IMG/VR virus record: IMGVR_UViG_3300017771_000107
Location: 1 to 23,988 of that record
Direction: 5' to 3' (one strand)
Source of the DNA: a virus
Length of the DNA: 23,988 nucleotides
In this document: piece after piece, positions 15,447-20,974 of the stretch
Position numbering within the stretch: position 1 is the first letter of the stretch
Layout: each line of letters starts with the position of its first letter
The notes under the pieces: model-generated
What the model was told of the DNA's origin: nothing
The model's database searches: none
Seen by the model: only the letters and a program-made list of their open reading frames with translations
Program-made: the position numbers and the translations under genes

Positions 15447-15784
15447 TACCCTTCTGCCTTGAGTGTGTCTCTCATGACCTCGATCTTTTCGACCAGCTCA
15501 TCAAAGACAACGTTAGCGTCCTCGTCTTCGGACGCCCCAAACATGACAGCAGCTTGTTTAATGCTGTCTGCCATGTCAATTGCCTCGGGATCATCAGACA
15601 ACTTCAGTCTAGTATAGAAGACCTTCTGCTTGACGATCATCTCTTGTAACACATCGAAATATTCTAGTTTTCTTTCGGGAGATAACGCAGGAAATGTCAT
15701 CGCTGCTCTCATACAATACTCTTGCATGGTTGCAAGTTCTTGTAGGTCACCTTTGACCATCTCCGACTTAAAGAAATCAGTCAT
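15443..15784 (-). CDS. DUF1825-family protein
   Basis: 113 aa, acidic and helical. The pattern FFKSEMVKGDLQELATMQEY, then LSPERKLEYFDVLQEMIVKQ, then FYTRLKLSDDPEA resembles DUF1825, a small family found in cyanobacteria and their phages whose function I do not know. The start ATG overlaps the gp33 stop (ATGA), so it is made with gp33. The stop overlaps the -35 box of the gp32 promoter. The association with gp33 and gp32 suggests a role in transcription or replication control, but nothing in the sequence proves it. Confidence 0.75.
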   Translation of the reverse strand: MTDFFKSEMVKGDLQELATMQEYCMRAAMTFPALSPERKLEYFDVLQEMIVKQKVFYTRLKLSDDPEAIDMADSIKQAAVMFGASEDEDANVVFDELVEKIEVMRDTLKAEGY

Positions 15785-15999
15785 ACCAACAATAGTTTAG
15801 CTCTACTAGTTTTCTTAATGTAATTTAGTTTCTGTGCGTCGTACTTAAGTTTTTCCTTAAGTGGTTTGCTAATGAGTTTAGGAACTGATTCGATCTCAAT
15901 GTCATGAGTCTCGCAGTAAAACACGATTGCATCAATGTAGTTCATTGCATTATCAAATGCAATTTTCTCTATGTCTTGAGAGAATTTTGCAGTAGTCAT
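15781..15999 (-). CDS. gp33: gp33-like late transcription coactivator
   Basis: 72 aa. The body (NYIDAIVFYCETHDIEIESV, then PKLISKPLKEKLKYDAQKLN) lines up by eye with the conserved part of T4 gp33, in which a 'YLEATTAFLEEN' helix is followed by a 'F-I-P-x-x-I-x-E-K-I' segment. It ends in a hydrophobic tail, AKLLLV, where T4 gp33 ends in a hydrophobic sliding-clamp-binding motif. gp33 bridges RNA polymerase and the gp45 clamp to activate late promoters. I start at ATG 15999, preceded by GGAGG; that SD overlaps the stop of the exonuclease gene. The upstream in-frame codons are an extension without support. It is shorter than T4 gp33 (112 aa), lacking the N-terminal part. Confidence 0.75.
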   Translation of the reverse strand: MTTAKFSQDIEKIAFDNAMNYIDAIVFYCETHDIEIESVPKLISKPLKEKLKYDAQKLNYIKKTSRAKLLLV

Positions 16000-16003
16000 A
16001 AAT

Positions 16004-16696
16004 TTATCCTCCAGTTTGTCTAGCATATTTTCCCTGGTATTCTTGGATGTACTCTTGTAATTTGAAAAGATATTCTTTCTTGGGCGGCATAACTTTCACT
16101 TGAGTGTCACCATTTTCACAAGCAACAATAGTAACCAACTTCTTTACTGACAAACCATATACTTCTTGCAGCATACATGCGTAGCCACATTCTTGTACAA
16201 AATAGTCGTAAAGGTATTGCTCCTTCTTCGGTGCTTCCGCTGTCTTGAAATCAATGATGGCAAGTTCCCCCTCATACTCTGCAATGCAGTCAACTCTTCC
16301 TGCAATTTGTAAATAATCAGAGTATAGTGCCGCCTCTTGTAGATATACCCTATTTATACGATCAAGAACTTCACGAGATGAATGAAACATGCACCAGGGA
16401 AGAGGCATGTCCTTGTACTTTGTGGTATCAAGTTCATTGTTGATGTAGTCTTCAACCAGTTTATGGTAGCGTGTACCTCTACCAGAAGCACGAGTAGATT
16501 TGGCTGTCGCTGCCTTGTCACCTACCCGTCTCCTCCATTTAGCTAGACCTGCTTGTTTCTTTGAATTATTACCAATCACAGTGGTGATCGATGGATACTT
16601 ACCACCAGTAGGGGTGACATAGTATCGCTTACCATCGATGGTTTCAGTTACCATCTCAACTGGTGTTAGATCACCAACATGATTAAAGATATTCAT
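16004..16696 (-). CDS. PD-(D/E)XK exonuclease (RecB/MGME1-like)
   Basis: 230 aa. A nuclease core is visible: GRGTRYHKLVEDYIN (the helix that begins many RecB-type domains), then QIAGRVDCIAEYEGELAIID with catalytic Asp in GRVD, then IDFKTAEAPK with the D-x-K motif, and YFVQECGYACMLQEVYG, the conserved Q/Y helix after the core. Such proteins degrade DNA ends and act in recombination or in breaking down host DNA. The ATG overlaps the phoH stop (TAATG). The exact TATAAATA late box at 16351-16358 lies inside this gene. Confidence 0.85.
   Translation of the reverse strand: MNIFNHVGDLTPVEMVTETIDGKRYYVTPTGGKYPSITTVIGNNSKKQAGLAKWRRRVGDKAATAKSTRASGRGTRYHKLVEDYINNELDTTKYKDMPLPWCMFHSSREVLDRINRVYLQEAALYSDYLQIAGRVDCIAEYEGELAIIDFKTAEAPKKEQYLYDYFVQECGYACMLQEVYGLSVKKLVTIVACENGDTQVKVMPPKKEYLFKLQEYIQEYQGKYARQTGG
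16351..16358 (-). promoter_or_regulatory. possible internal late promoter TATAAATA
   Basis: A perfect copy of the T4 late box on the minus strand, inside the exonuclease gene and about 350 bases before gp33. It could give late expression of gp33 and DUF1825, but an internal match may be chance. Confidence 0.3.
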
Positions 16697-17448
16697 TAAA
16701 GACCCAAGTTAATTTTACTAATGAGATAGGATTTGACTAGACCAGAACGAACGATGTCTTCAATGTCATACTCGACTAGAGAAAACTCATCCATGTCCTG
16801 AAGAATACGTTGGAAGTCAATGATACCTGACTTCTCATTTGCTTTTTGCAAGTCAGACTGACGAGCATCACCACAGAACATGATCTTTGTGTCTTGACCA
16901 CAGCGAGTCATGATTGAATCAAGTTCGTGGAAGTTTAAGTTCTGACATTCATCGATGATAACAATGGAGTTATCCAGTGTAGTACCACGGAGGAATGAGG
17001 TGGACCAGAATGATACAGTTTCTTGTGCCTTCAGATTTTCATACAGCATTTCAAAGCTGTTGTCATCAGGCATCTCGAACATGTATTTTACCATGTTCTT
17101 GTAAGGAATCTGATACAAAGATGCTTTATCTTCATGGGTTCCTGGTAGGAAACCGATCTCCCTCGTAGCGACCAAGGATCTAACGATATAAACTTTATCA
17201 TATGGGGTGTCCTCATCTAATACATCACGGAGAGCAAGGTACAACGCAACAAATGTTTTACCTGTACCAGCACACCCATAAGCATAGATATTTTGCCCCT
17301 TACCATACTCATCAAACATCAATCTTTGATTGTCTGTGAGTGGTTCAATTGGTAGGAGATAGGAAGAATTGACAGGTTTCTTCCTTTTCATTTGCTTTGT
17401 AGACATACCATTAATGTCAGGTTGATTACGCTTTCTTGCTCTAGGCAT
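16696..17448 (-). CDS. phoH: PhoH-like P-loop ATPase
   Basis: 250 aa. Motif order is that of PhoH: LTDNQRLMFDEYGKGQNIYA, Walker A GCAGTGKT, VYIVRSLVATREIGFLPGTH, Walker B SIVIIDECQNLNFHELDSIM, and a sensor segment TKIMFCGDARQSDL. The biochemical role in phages is unsettled; it is often treated as a phosphate-stress auxiliary gene because of the E. coli Pho regulon, and the fold suggests an RNA/DNA-linked ATPase. The N-terminus is basic and of low complexity. Three bases separate its ATG from the stop of the 79-aa gene. Confidence 0.93.
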   Translation of the reverse strand: MPRARKRNQPDINGMSTKQMKRKKPVNSSYLLPIEPLTDNQRLMFDEYGKGQNIYAYGCAGTGKTFVALYLALRDVLDEDTPYDKVYIVRSLVATREIGFLPGTHEDKASLYQIPYKNMVKYMFEMPDDNSFEMLYENLKAQETVSFWSTSFLRGTTLDNSIVIIDECQNLNFHELDSIMTRCGQDTKIMFCGDARQSDLQKANEKSGIIDFQRILQDMDEFSLVEYDIEDIVRSGLVKSYLISKINLGL

Positions 17449-17451
17449 GGG

Positions 17452-17691
17452 TCACCACTCAATAGTTGAATTTCTGATTTTGGATGCACGAGTCATGATA
17501 TCGTTCCATCCTGGATGAGTTTTACTCATCTTGTGTTTCCACTCACCGACTTCACCAACACCAGCAACACCTGCTTGCCAGTCTTTATCCCAGTCAGGAT
17601 TGGTCAGTCTCCATTGATCGTATTCTCTTACAGACATGTGGAGTTCTTTAGTCTCCCCAGTCTGGGTGTTCTTAACTGGATACGTCGGCAT
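17452..17691 (-). CDS. conserved cyanophage small protein
   Basis: 79 aa. The start is the ATG at 17691 (MPTYPVKNTQTGETKEL), chosen because AGGAGG lies at the right distance; the 15 codons upstream in frame belong to the end of the previous gene. The sequence is rich in Trp (VREYDQWRLTNPDWDKDWQA, GEVGEWKHKMSKTHPGWNDI). The opening resembles small proteins that start with a FmdB-like MPxYxxxN segment, but the zinc-ribbon cysteines are missing. It overlaps the upstream gene by 20 bases and is almost joined to phoH. Function unknown. Confidence 0.8.
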   Translation of the reverse strand: MPTYPVKNTQTGETKELHMSVREYDQWRLTNPDWDKDWQAGVAGVGEVGEWKHKMSKTHPGWNDIMTRASKIRNSTIEW

Positions 17692-17914
17692 CTTCTTCCT
17701 CCTCTTGTGGTTTCTTGTTGAATCCAAATGGTCCAACCTTTTCTTTAACTCGTTCCTTCATCACACAACCAGTCAGTGCCTCCATTACTTTCAGCACGTC
17801 TTCTGCTTTTGTGGGTCCTGGTCCAAGTCGTTCTACAACGTAGTTATACTTCGCGAAGAACTCATCACTTACATTTTTGTAATCATCAACTGTGATTGGT
17901 TCAGTCATTGCCAT
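17672..17914 (-). CDS. small acidic hypothetical protein
   Basis: 80 aa. The opening ATG (17914) has GAGG seven bases upstream; a second ATG at 17908 forms ATGA with the thyX stop and is the alternative start. The sequence is helical (VSDEFFAKYNYVVERLG, EDVLKVMEALTGCVMKERVK) with a disordered acidic tail (QEEEEDADVSS). I do not recognise a family. It sits between thyX and the 79-aa gene in one coupled operon, so co-expression with nucleotide metabolism genes is clear. Confidence 0.75.
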   Translation of the reverse strand: MAMTEPITVDDYKNVSDEFFAKYNYVVERLGPGPTKAEDVLKVMEALTGCVMKERVKEKVGPFGFNKKPQEEEEDADVSS

Positions 17915-18540
17915 TCTAAAGCCTCGGATACTGTAGGGAATTGTTCAATAAAGATTTTGCGAGCACCTTCTGCAATGTCCATGTGTTCTTTCTGTGTACC
18001 ATGTGCCGAGCGAAGATCGATATAATGGATCCATGATCTGCATGAGCCTGTCATGTAGATTTTTGTTGGCACGGCGAGGGGTAGTACAAAACGAGCACAC
18101 TCCTTTGCAATTGATGCGTCAAGCATTTGCTTGTAGAGTTTCATTCCTGCATCAAAGTGCTGTTGCATTTTGATCTGGAACTCTTGACGGACAAAGGGAT
18201 CGATATCATCAATAGAGTTCTGTCGATTCTTTGTGTCCTGTCGTCGCAATTCAGGTAGTGGGATCTCGCCTAGCAGAGATGAGTCTGCATAGCGTTGGGA
18301 AAACTCTTGAAATGTGAACGAACGGTGACGCAGCACTTGAGCTGCTACACCGCGTGTTGTATTTATCTCAAGCGTCATGTATGCCTGTTCAAAGACAGAC
18401 CAGTGCTGATGTTGTACGCAATACTTAAGGAGTCCCGCTACCTTCGGGTTCTCCTGGTTCGCTGGATTGCTCACCCTCGCTACGTACCCCATCGTCTGCT
18501 CCGCCTCGGGAGTCACGCTTACGAGATTCACTGATGTCAT
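17905..18540 (-). CDS. thyX: FAD-dependent thymidylate synthase ThyX
   Basis: 211 aa. The ThyX signature is present: RHRSFTFQEFSQRYAD. It makes dTMP from dUMP using methylene-tetrahydrofolate, NAD(P)H and FAD. Other typical parts: EAEQTMGYVARVSNPANQEN, KYCVQHQHWSVFEQAYMTLE and, near the end, RSWIHYIDLRSAHGTQKEHM. I choose ATG 18540 (MTSVNLVS), with AAGGA seven bases upstream; the in-frame TTG at 18546 is weaker. The N-terminal 116 bases overlap the end of the 90-aa ORF in another frame. It probably supplies thymidine for phage DNA. Confidence 0.95.
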   Translation of the reverse strand: MTSVNLVSVTPEAEQTMGYVARVSNPANQENPKVAGLLKYCVQHQHWSVFEQAYMTLEINTTRGVAAQVLRHRSFTFQEFSQRYADSSLLGEIPLPELRRQDTKNRQNSIDDIDPFVRQEFQIKMQQHFDAGMKLYKQMLDASIAKECARFVLPLAVPTKIYMTGSCRSWIHYIDLRSAHGTQKEHMDIAEGARKIFIEQFPTVSEALEWQ

Positions 18541-18697
18541 ACCCAAATCCTTTTCGTTTCTGTTCGTTTTTGATTAGTGCTCGTTCAAGCATTGCATCAT
18601 AAAGATCACTCACCCCTGTCTGAATTTCTTCAGAAGTCATGGTGTTGATGTTTTTCATTGCTTTCTTCAGTCGCCTGACCTTTGATAGCTTCTTCAT
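18425..18697 (-). CDS. small basic ORF overlapping the thyX start
   Basis: 90 aa. The first 50 residues (KVRRLKKAMKNINTMTSEEI and VSDLYDAMLERALIKNEQKR) lie upstream of thyX and look like real helical protein. The last 40 (rich in Ser, Gly, Glu and Pro) are encoded over the thyX 5' end in another frame and look disordered. No other gene fills the space. There is no Shine-Dalgarno at ATG 18697, and a TGnTATAAT box directly abuts it; Met14 or Met20 may be the real start. Real gene likely, exact limits unsure. Confidence 0.5.
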   Translation of the reverse strand: MKKLSKVRRLKKAMKNINTMTSEEIQTGVSDLYDAMLERALIKNEQKRKGFGYDISESRKRDSRGGADDGVRSEGEQSSEPGEPEGSGTP

Positions 18698-18706
18698 ATT
18701 ATATCA
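18698..18706 (-). promoter_or_regulatory. extended -10 promoter TGATATAAT
   Basis: TG-A-TATAAT on the minus strand, an extended -10 element with no clear -35. Predicted initiation falls about 7 bases inside the 90-aa ORF, so this promoter suits thyX and later genes better than the annotated ATG of that ORF. Confidence 0.45.
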
Positions 18707-18714
18707 TAGATTGG

Positions 18715-18882
18715 TTAGTCTGCATAGCCATCATCGTCTCCATCGTATCTAGCATAAGCAGCTGACACATCATGGCGATCCGATTTGATGTATGCATTGG
18801 GGTCGGAATAGATCTCTGCTTCTAAAGCATTGAGCAAAGACTTAAGATTCTTGTGGATTAATTTTAATCTCTCTCTGTCCAT
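18715..18882 (-). CDS. small conserved-looking protein, 55 aa
   Basis: ATG at 18882 with AGGGAG five bases upstream; TAA at 18715. The product starts MDRERLKLIHKNLKSLLNAL and ends in an acidic DGDDDGYAD tail: one basic amphipathic helix, then a Tyr/Asp-rich disordered end. Good SD, an own TATAAT box at 18897-18902 and a terminator upstream make it a single-gene unit. Function unknown. Confidence 0.75.
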   Translation of the reverse strand: MDRERLKLIHKNLKSLLNALEAEIYSDPNAYIKSDRHDVSAAYARYDGDDDGYAD

Positions 18883-18896
18883 GTGTACTCCCTTTA

Positions 18897-18902
18897 ATTA
18901 TA
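18897..18902 (-). promoter_or_regulatory. -10 box TATAAT of the 55-aa gene
   Basis: TATAAT on the minus strand, between the terminator at 18919-18936 and the start at 18882. I see no good -35. Confidence 0.45.
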
Positions 18903-18911
18903 TAGTAGCAT

Positions 18912-18936
18912 AAAAAAAGAGGGGTTGCAACCCCTC
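18912..18936 (-). terminator. rho-independent terminator after the 57-aa gene
   Basis: GAGGGGTTGCAACCCCTC is an 18-bp perfect palindrome (18919-18936), followed on the minus strand by seven T residues (18918-18912). It lies 8 bases beyond the 57-aa stop. Confidence 0.85.
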
Positions 18937-18944
18937 CGAAAGTA

Positions 18945-19118
18945 TTACATTAAGATTCTTCTGCAGATTCTCTTACATTGTGTCTGGTTTAGCGCGTCAC
19001 ATTCAATTAGACATTCATAGTAGTCATCTAGTTTTTGATTTTCTGTTTGTAGATTATCAAGTGTGTCTTCTAGATGTCTCCATTCGTCAAGTTGATTTCG
19101 TGACAGTAGTGTGTGCAT
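18945..19118 (-). CDS. small Cys-containing helical protein, 57 aa
   Basis: ATG at 19118 with GGAGGTG upstream, TAA at 18945. An in-frame TTG at 19130 is less likely. The sequence (LDEWRHLEDTLDNLQTENQK, then YYECLIECDALNQTQCKRIC) is predicted coiled coil and carries four cysteines in its last third, so disulphides or metal binding are possible. No family recognised. It is the main gene of a unit running from the TATAAT at 19192 to the terminator at 18919-18936. Confidence 0.7.
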   Translation of the reverse strand: MHTLLSRNQLDEWRHLEDTLDNLQTENQKLDDYYECLIECDALNQTQCKRICRRILM

Positions 19119-19170
19119 ATCCACCTCCAATTCGACTGATCAAATAATATAGAGAGGGGGTTTGGTTCAT
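19087..19170 (-). CDS. possible 27-aa leader peptide
   Basis: ATG at 19170 with a perfect GGAGGT five bases upstream, stop TGA at 19087. The peptide begins MNQTPSLYYLISRIGGGY. It overlaps the first 32 bases of the 57-aa gene in another frame, and its GlyGlyGly codons contain that gene's SD. This layout fits a translational leader that opens or blocks the next start. It could be too short to be real. Confidence 0.35.
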   Translation of the reverse strand: MNQTPSLYYLISRIGGGYAHTTVTKST

Positions 19171-19191
19171 GACTACCTCCGATAATGCTAT

Positions 19192-19197
19192 ATTATA
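19192..19197 (-). promoter_or_regulatory. -10 box TATAAT upstream of the 27-aa and 57-aa frames
   Basis: TATAAT on the minus strand within CTATATAATATAGC, between a terminator and an SD. The -35 is weak. Confidence 0.45.
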
Positions 19198-19242
19198 TAG
19201 GACTATTGTAGTAGATATTACAGTTGTTTGATGTGTTACCAC

Positions 19243-19271
19243 AAAAAAAGAGAGGTAACGATACCTCTCTT
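19243..19271 (-). terminator. rho-independent terminator of the small-gene cluster
   Basis: A perfect 10-bp stem (AAGAGAGGTA with TACCTCTCTT, 19248-19271) with a 4-base loop is followed on the minus strand by a seven-base T tract. It closes the unit that begins at the promoter near 20222-20251. Confidence 0.85.
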
Positions 19272-19290
19272 AACGAAAACGTATTAAGTT

Positions 19291-19449
19291 TTATTGATTC
19301 ACTTTCCAGCTGGACGTGCCTCGTGATTTTAGATAAACCATTTTGGCATATGTTATACCACGATAAGTCAAGAGTCTAAAGACTTTATCTGGATCGTGTT
19401 TAGCAGAATCATAGACTGGAAGATCATATTCAAATCTGATCTTCAGCAT
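19291..19449 (-). CDS. short DUF4278-like protein, 52 aa
   Basis: ATG at 19449 with GGGGGAAAG upstream, TAA at 19291. The product starts MLKIRFEYDLPVYD and contains LLTYRGITYAK, the YRGxxY signature of DUF4278, a small family of cyanobacteria and their phages without known function. A hairpin at 19457-19473 stands right before its SD and includes the stop of the upstream 31-aa gene, which suggests coupling. Confidence 0.65.
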   Translation of the reverse strand: MLKIRFEYDLPVYDSAKHDPDKVFRLLTYRGITYAKMVYLKSRGTSSWKVNQ

Positions 19450-19456
19450 CTTTCCC

Positions 19457-19473
19457 CCTACATCTTTTGTAGG
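19457..19473 (-). promoter_or_regulatory. hairpin before the SD of the 52-aa gene
   Basis: CCTACA and TGTAGG form a perfect 6-bp stem with a 5-base loop. The stem holds the TAG stop of the 31-aa frame and is directly followed by the GGGGGAAAG SD, so a ribosome finishing the first frame would open it. Confidence 0.5.
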
Positions 19474-19553
19474 AGGAGGATCTCACCGTAAAGTAATGCG
19501 ATGAATGCTGCACAACCTAGGGATGTTACTCCAACTAATTGTAGTGCTTGCAT
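19458..19553 (-). CDS. 31-aa single-pass membrane peptide
   Basis: ATG at 19553, TAG at 19458. The product opens MQALQLVGVTSLGCAAF and continues almost wholly hydrophobic to YGEILLLQKM: one membrane span with a basic C-terminus. Size and shape recall small photosystem or cytochrome b6f subunits, but I cannot match it to any. The SD is weak. It lies in the same unit as the two DUF4278-like genes, with 5- and 8-base gaps, which supports it being real. Confidence 0.5.
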   Translation of the reverse strand: MQALQLVGVTSLGCAAFIALLYGEILLLQKM

Positions 19554-19558
19554 GTCGA

Positions 19559-19726
19559 TCACTTAACGTAGGTGCGACCGCGATAGCAGAATGTGCCATG
19601 AGCTTCCTTGCTTTCTACACAACGCTGATCGTACCCAACACCACGGTAAGAGGTGTGAGTGATTTGTGCGTCGTGAAGTGCCGCTGCCTTCTGGATCTGC
19701 TTCTTGATGAGAGTTAAGGTGTTCAT
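19559..19726 (-). CDS. short DUF4278-like protein, 55 aa, with two YRG motifs
   Basis: ATG at 19726 with AGAGGA upstream, TGA at 19559. The product starts MNTLTLIKKQIQKAAALHDA, then THTSYRGVGYD and TFCYRGRTYVK: two YRGxxY motifs as in DUF4278 proteins, joined by a short linker with two cysteines. Function unknown. It is paired with the 52-aa YRG protein three frames on. Confidence 0.75.
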   Translation of the reverse strand: MNTLTLIKKQIQKAAALHDAQITHTSYRGVGYDQRCVESKEAHGTFCYRGRTYVK

Positions 19727-19796
19727 GAGTATGTCCTCTGAAGTTAGGGTGGTTTAATCCCCGTTCCTTCAGTCGTTTGCGTCCCAATCCAACCAC

Positions 19797-19967
19797 CTAT
19801 TCGTGATCAGACCAATACCAATCACATTCTGGGTTTGATTCCTTTACGGTATCAACCAACTCGATCTTCAATACATCGTCGATGTATTTGTTTGCCCGAA
19901 TCCTCAACATGATAGCATCGGTTTGCTGGCATGATAGAGTTGTATACAGAAGTAATTCTGGTATCAT
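19797..19967 (-). CDS. small helical protein, 56 aa
   Basis: ATG at 19967, TAG at 19797. The sequence MIPELLLYTTLSCQQTDAIM, IRANKYIDDVLKIELVDTVK and ESNPECDWYWSDHE has a hydrophobic N-terminal helix and two cysteines. The coding quality is clear although other frames here also look open. The SD is only GGAG at longer than ideal distance. It resembles small proteins I associate with cyanophages; function unknown. Downstream, a GGTGGTT / AACCACC inverted repeat (about 19749-19796) fills the 70-base gap to the next gene. Confidence 0.7.
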   Translation of the reverse strand: MIPELLLYTTLSCQQTDAIMLRIRANKYIDDVLKIELVDTVKESNPECDWYWSDHE

Positions 19968-20002
19968 GGGATGAACGCTCCGTTCCGCGACTTACTTGCG
20001 TC

Positions 20003-20203
20003 TTATGTATAAGATCCTTCGCACTGACCTTCCACTTTTGTCTTGAGATATCCAATTAAAGCCCACTTCGACCGTTGGTCTAGGTTGGGATCCATCTGAA
20101 TTTCCACACGACGTTGGAGGAACCTTTCACATGACATGTGCCACCCGTAGGGGGAACCGTCTTGATGATGGGCAAGGGTCAATGCCAGTAGGATACTGAT
20201 CAT
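20003..20203 (-). CDS. small protein with hydrophobic N-terminus, 66 aa
   Basis: ATG at 20203, TAA at 20003. MISILLALTLA is a short hydrophobic start, possibly a signal or anchor, followed by a soluble part (HHQDGSPYGWHMSCERFLQR, DPNLDQRSKWALIGYLKTKV) with two cysteines. It is the first gene behind the promoter at 20222-20251. No strong SD. Function unknown. Confidence 0.7.
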   Translation of the reverse strand: MISILLALTLAHHQDGSPYGWHMSCERFLQRRVEIQMDPNLDQRSKWALIGYLKTKVEGQCEGSYT

Positions 20204-20215
20204 AAGATGAACGAT

Positions 20216-20230
20216 TGCTATAGTATAGCA
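20216..20230. promoter_or_regulatory. palindrome over the -10 box, possible operator
   Basis: TGCTATAGTATAGCA is a perfect 15-bp palindrome with a single central base. It covers the TATACT -10 element. A further TATAGCA half-site lies at 20237-20243, 13 bases away. A protein bound here would block the promoter. Confidence 0.45.
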
Positions 20231-20251
20231 CTACTATATAGCATTTGTCAA
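20222..20251 (-). promoter_or_regulatory. sigma70-type promoter of the small-gene cluster
   Basis: Minus strand: perfect TTGACA (20251-20246), 18-base spacer, TATACT (20227-20222), with TG one base before the -10 (extended -10). It directs transcription toward the genes from 20203 to 19291. Confidence 0.75.
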
Positions 20252-20273
20252 ATGTATCGACTGTTACATTTAA

Positions 20274-20540
20274 CTATTTTTTATTCTTTGGTGGTTCGTT
20301 AGGGTCCACCCAAAGTTTGGGGTTGGCTCTCCCCTCTGTCTGTGTCATGGTAACAAAGTCTTTACCATACATGTCCCAGTAGTGATCAAAGATATCCACA
20401 CGTCCAGGAGCAGTTACGATATCAAACTTGGTGATACCATCTTGAGAATACTCTACCATGTAAGCAGAGTATGGAAGACTGCGATCCTGGCAAAGGGTAG
20501 GATCACATTCCTGATGCAGCATCTTGATTCCTTTTCCCAT
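20274..20540 (-). CDS. hypothetical protein, 88 aa
   Basis: The start is ATG 20540, which overlaps the upstream TGA as TGATG; the frame is open further upstream but over the previous gene. The product begins MGKGIKMLHQECDPTLCQDR, then a compact beta-like part (SAYMVEYSQDGITKFDIVTA, RVDIFDHYWDMYG) and a Pro/Lys-rich end. Cys-rich start, no family recognised. Last gene of the RNase H operon; no hairpin terminator is visible after it. Confidence 0.8.
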   Translation of the reverse strand: MGKGIKMLHQECDPTLCQDRSLPYSAYMVEYSQDGITKFDIVTAPGRVDIFDHYWDMYGKDFVTMTQTEGRANPKLWVDPNEPPKNKK

Positions 20541-20974
20541 CAGCCGCGATTCCCCCATTGAATGTGAGGGAATGCCTCGGACACCACTGCTTTGGTGATC
20601 TTCCAACGCTTACCCAGTTTCTTATCCTTGACCAGAGTCAGAACCTCTGCTTCACCAGCAGTCAGACCCTCTAGCATCTGGATGAACAGTTCCTCACGTC
20701 GGGACTGTTTAAGGGTGCTGCTACCGCCCTTGAAGAAGAGATACAGCTTTCGGTACTCTTTCTCCAGGACCGAGTGTTCCGTCCCTTCAGGGGCATCGTT
20801 GACGGTGTAGGGGACCTCTCCTGGTGGCAGCATGCTGACGATGCTCTCGTCAAAGTTTGCAATCAAGAGAGCACGAAGGGCATTAGTATTGTATTGCAAT
20901 AGCAACTTCTTCTTCTCTGCCTTGGTCTTCGCATTGCTCACTTTCTGGAGCACTTCATTAATAAGCAAATTCAT
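20540..20974 (-). CDS. conserved cyanophage protein next to RNase H
   Basis: 144 aa, basic at both ends: NEVLQKVSNAKTKAEKKKLL, ALRALLIANFDESIVSMLPP, then EEYRKL-type helices and a C-terminal ITKAVVSEAFPHIQWGN. It resembles a family I know from T4-like cyanophages (possibly DUF6433) but without assigned function. The ATG overlaps the RNase H stop (ATGA). The N-terminal half looks like a helical bundle that binds nucleic acid or polymerase, only by charge pattern. In T4 the genes near rnh include the helicase loader gp59, yet I see no similarity. Confidence 0.75.
   Translation of the reverse strand: MNLLINEVLQKVSNAKTKAEKKKLLLQYNTNALRALLIANFDESIVSMLPPGEVPYTVNDAPEGTEHSVLEKEYRKLYLFFKGGSSTLKQSRREELFIQMLEGLTAGEAEVLTLVKDKKLGKRWKITKAVVSEAFPHIQWGNRG

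Noticed and set aside
18355-18370. GATAAATA boxes inside thyX (18360-18367), the 53-aa gene (22208-22215) and the 839-aa gene (4236-4243) as late promoters
   Set aside because: All are inside coding sequence, and short AT-rich matches are expected by chance. Position gives little support except possibly 4236-4243, 122 bases before the gp27-like gene.
19563-19796. 77-aa minus-strand ORF (MVGLGRKRLKERGL)
   Set aside because: It starts at GTG without SD and mostly overlaps the 55-aa YRG protein, which has a proper SD and family motifs. The first 25 residues could be a remnant, but I cannot support a gene.
19852-20055. 67-aa minus-strand ORF (MDISRQKWKVSAKDL)
   Set aside because: It overlaps the 56-aa and 66-aa genes in another frame. 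The 56-aa frame is much more protein-like.
18707-20273. tRNA genes, CRISPR array or integrase/att site in the small-gene region
   Set aside because: I looked for cloverleaf arms with CCA-type ends, spaced direct repeats and integrase-like frames and found none.
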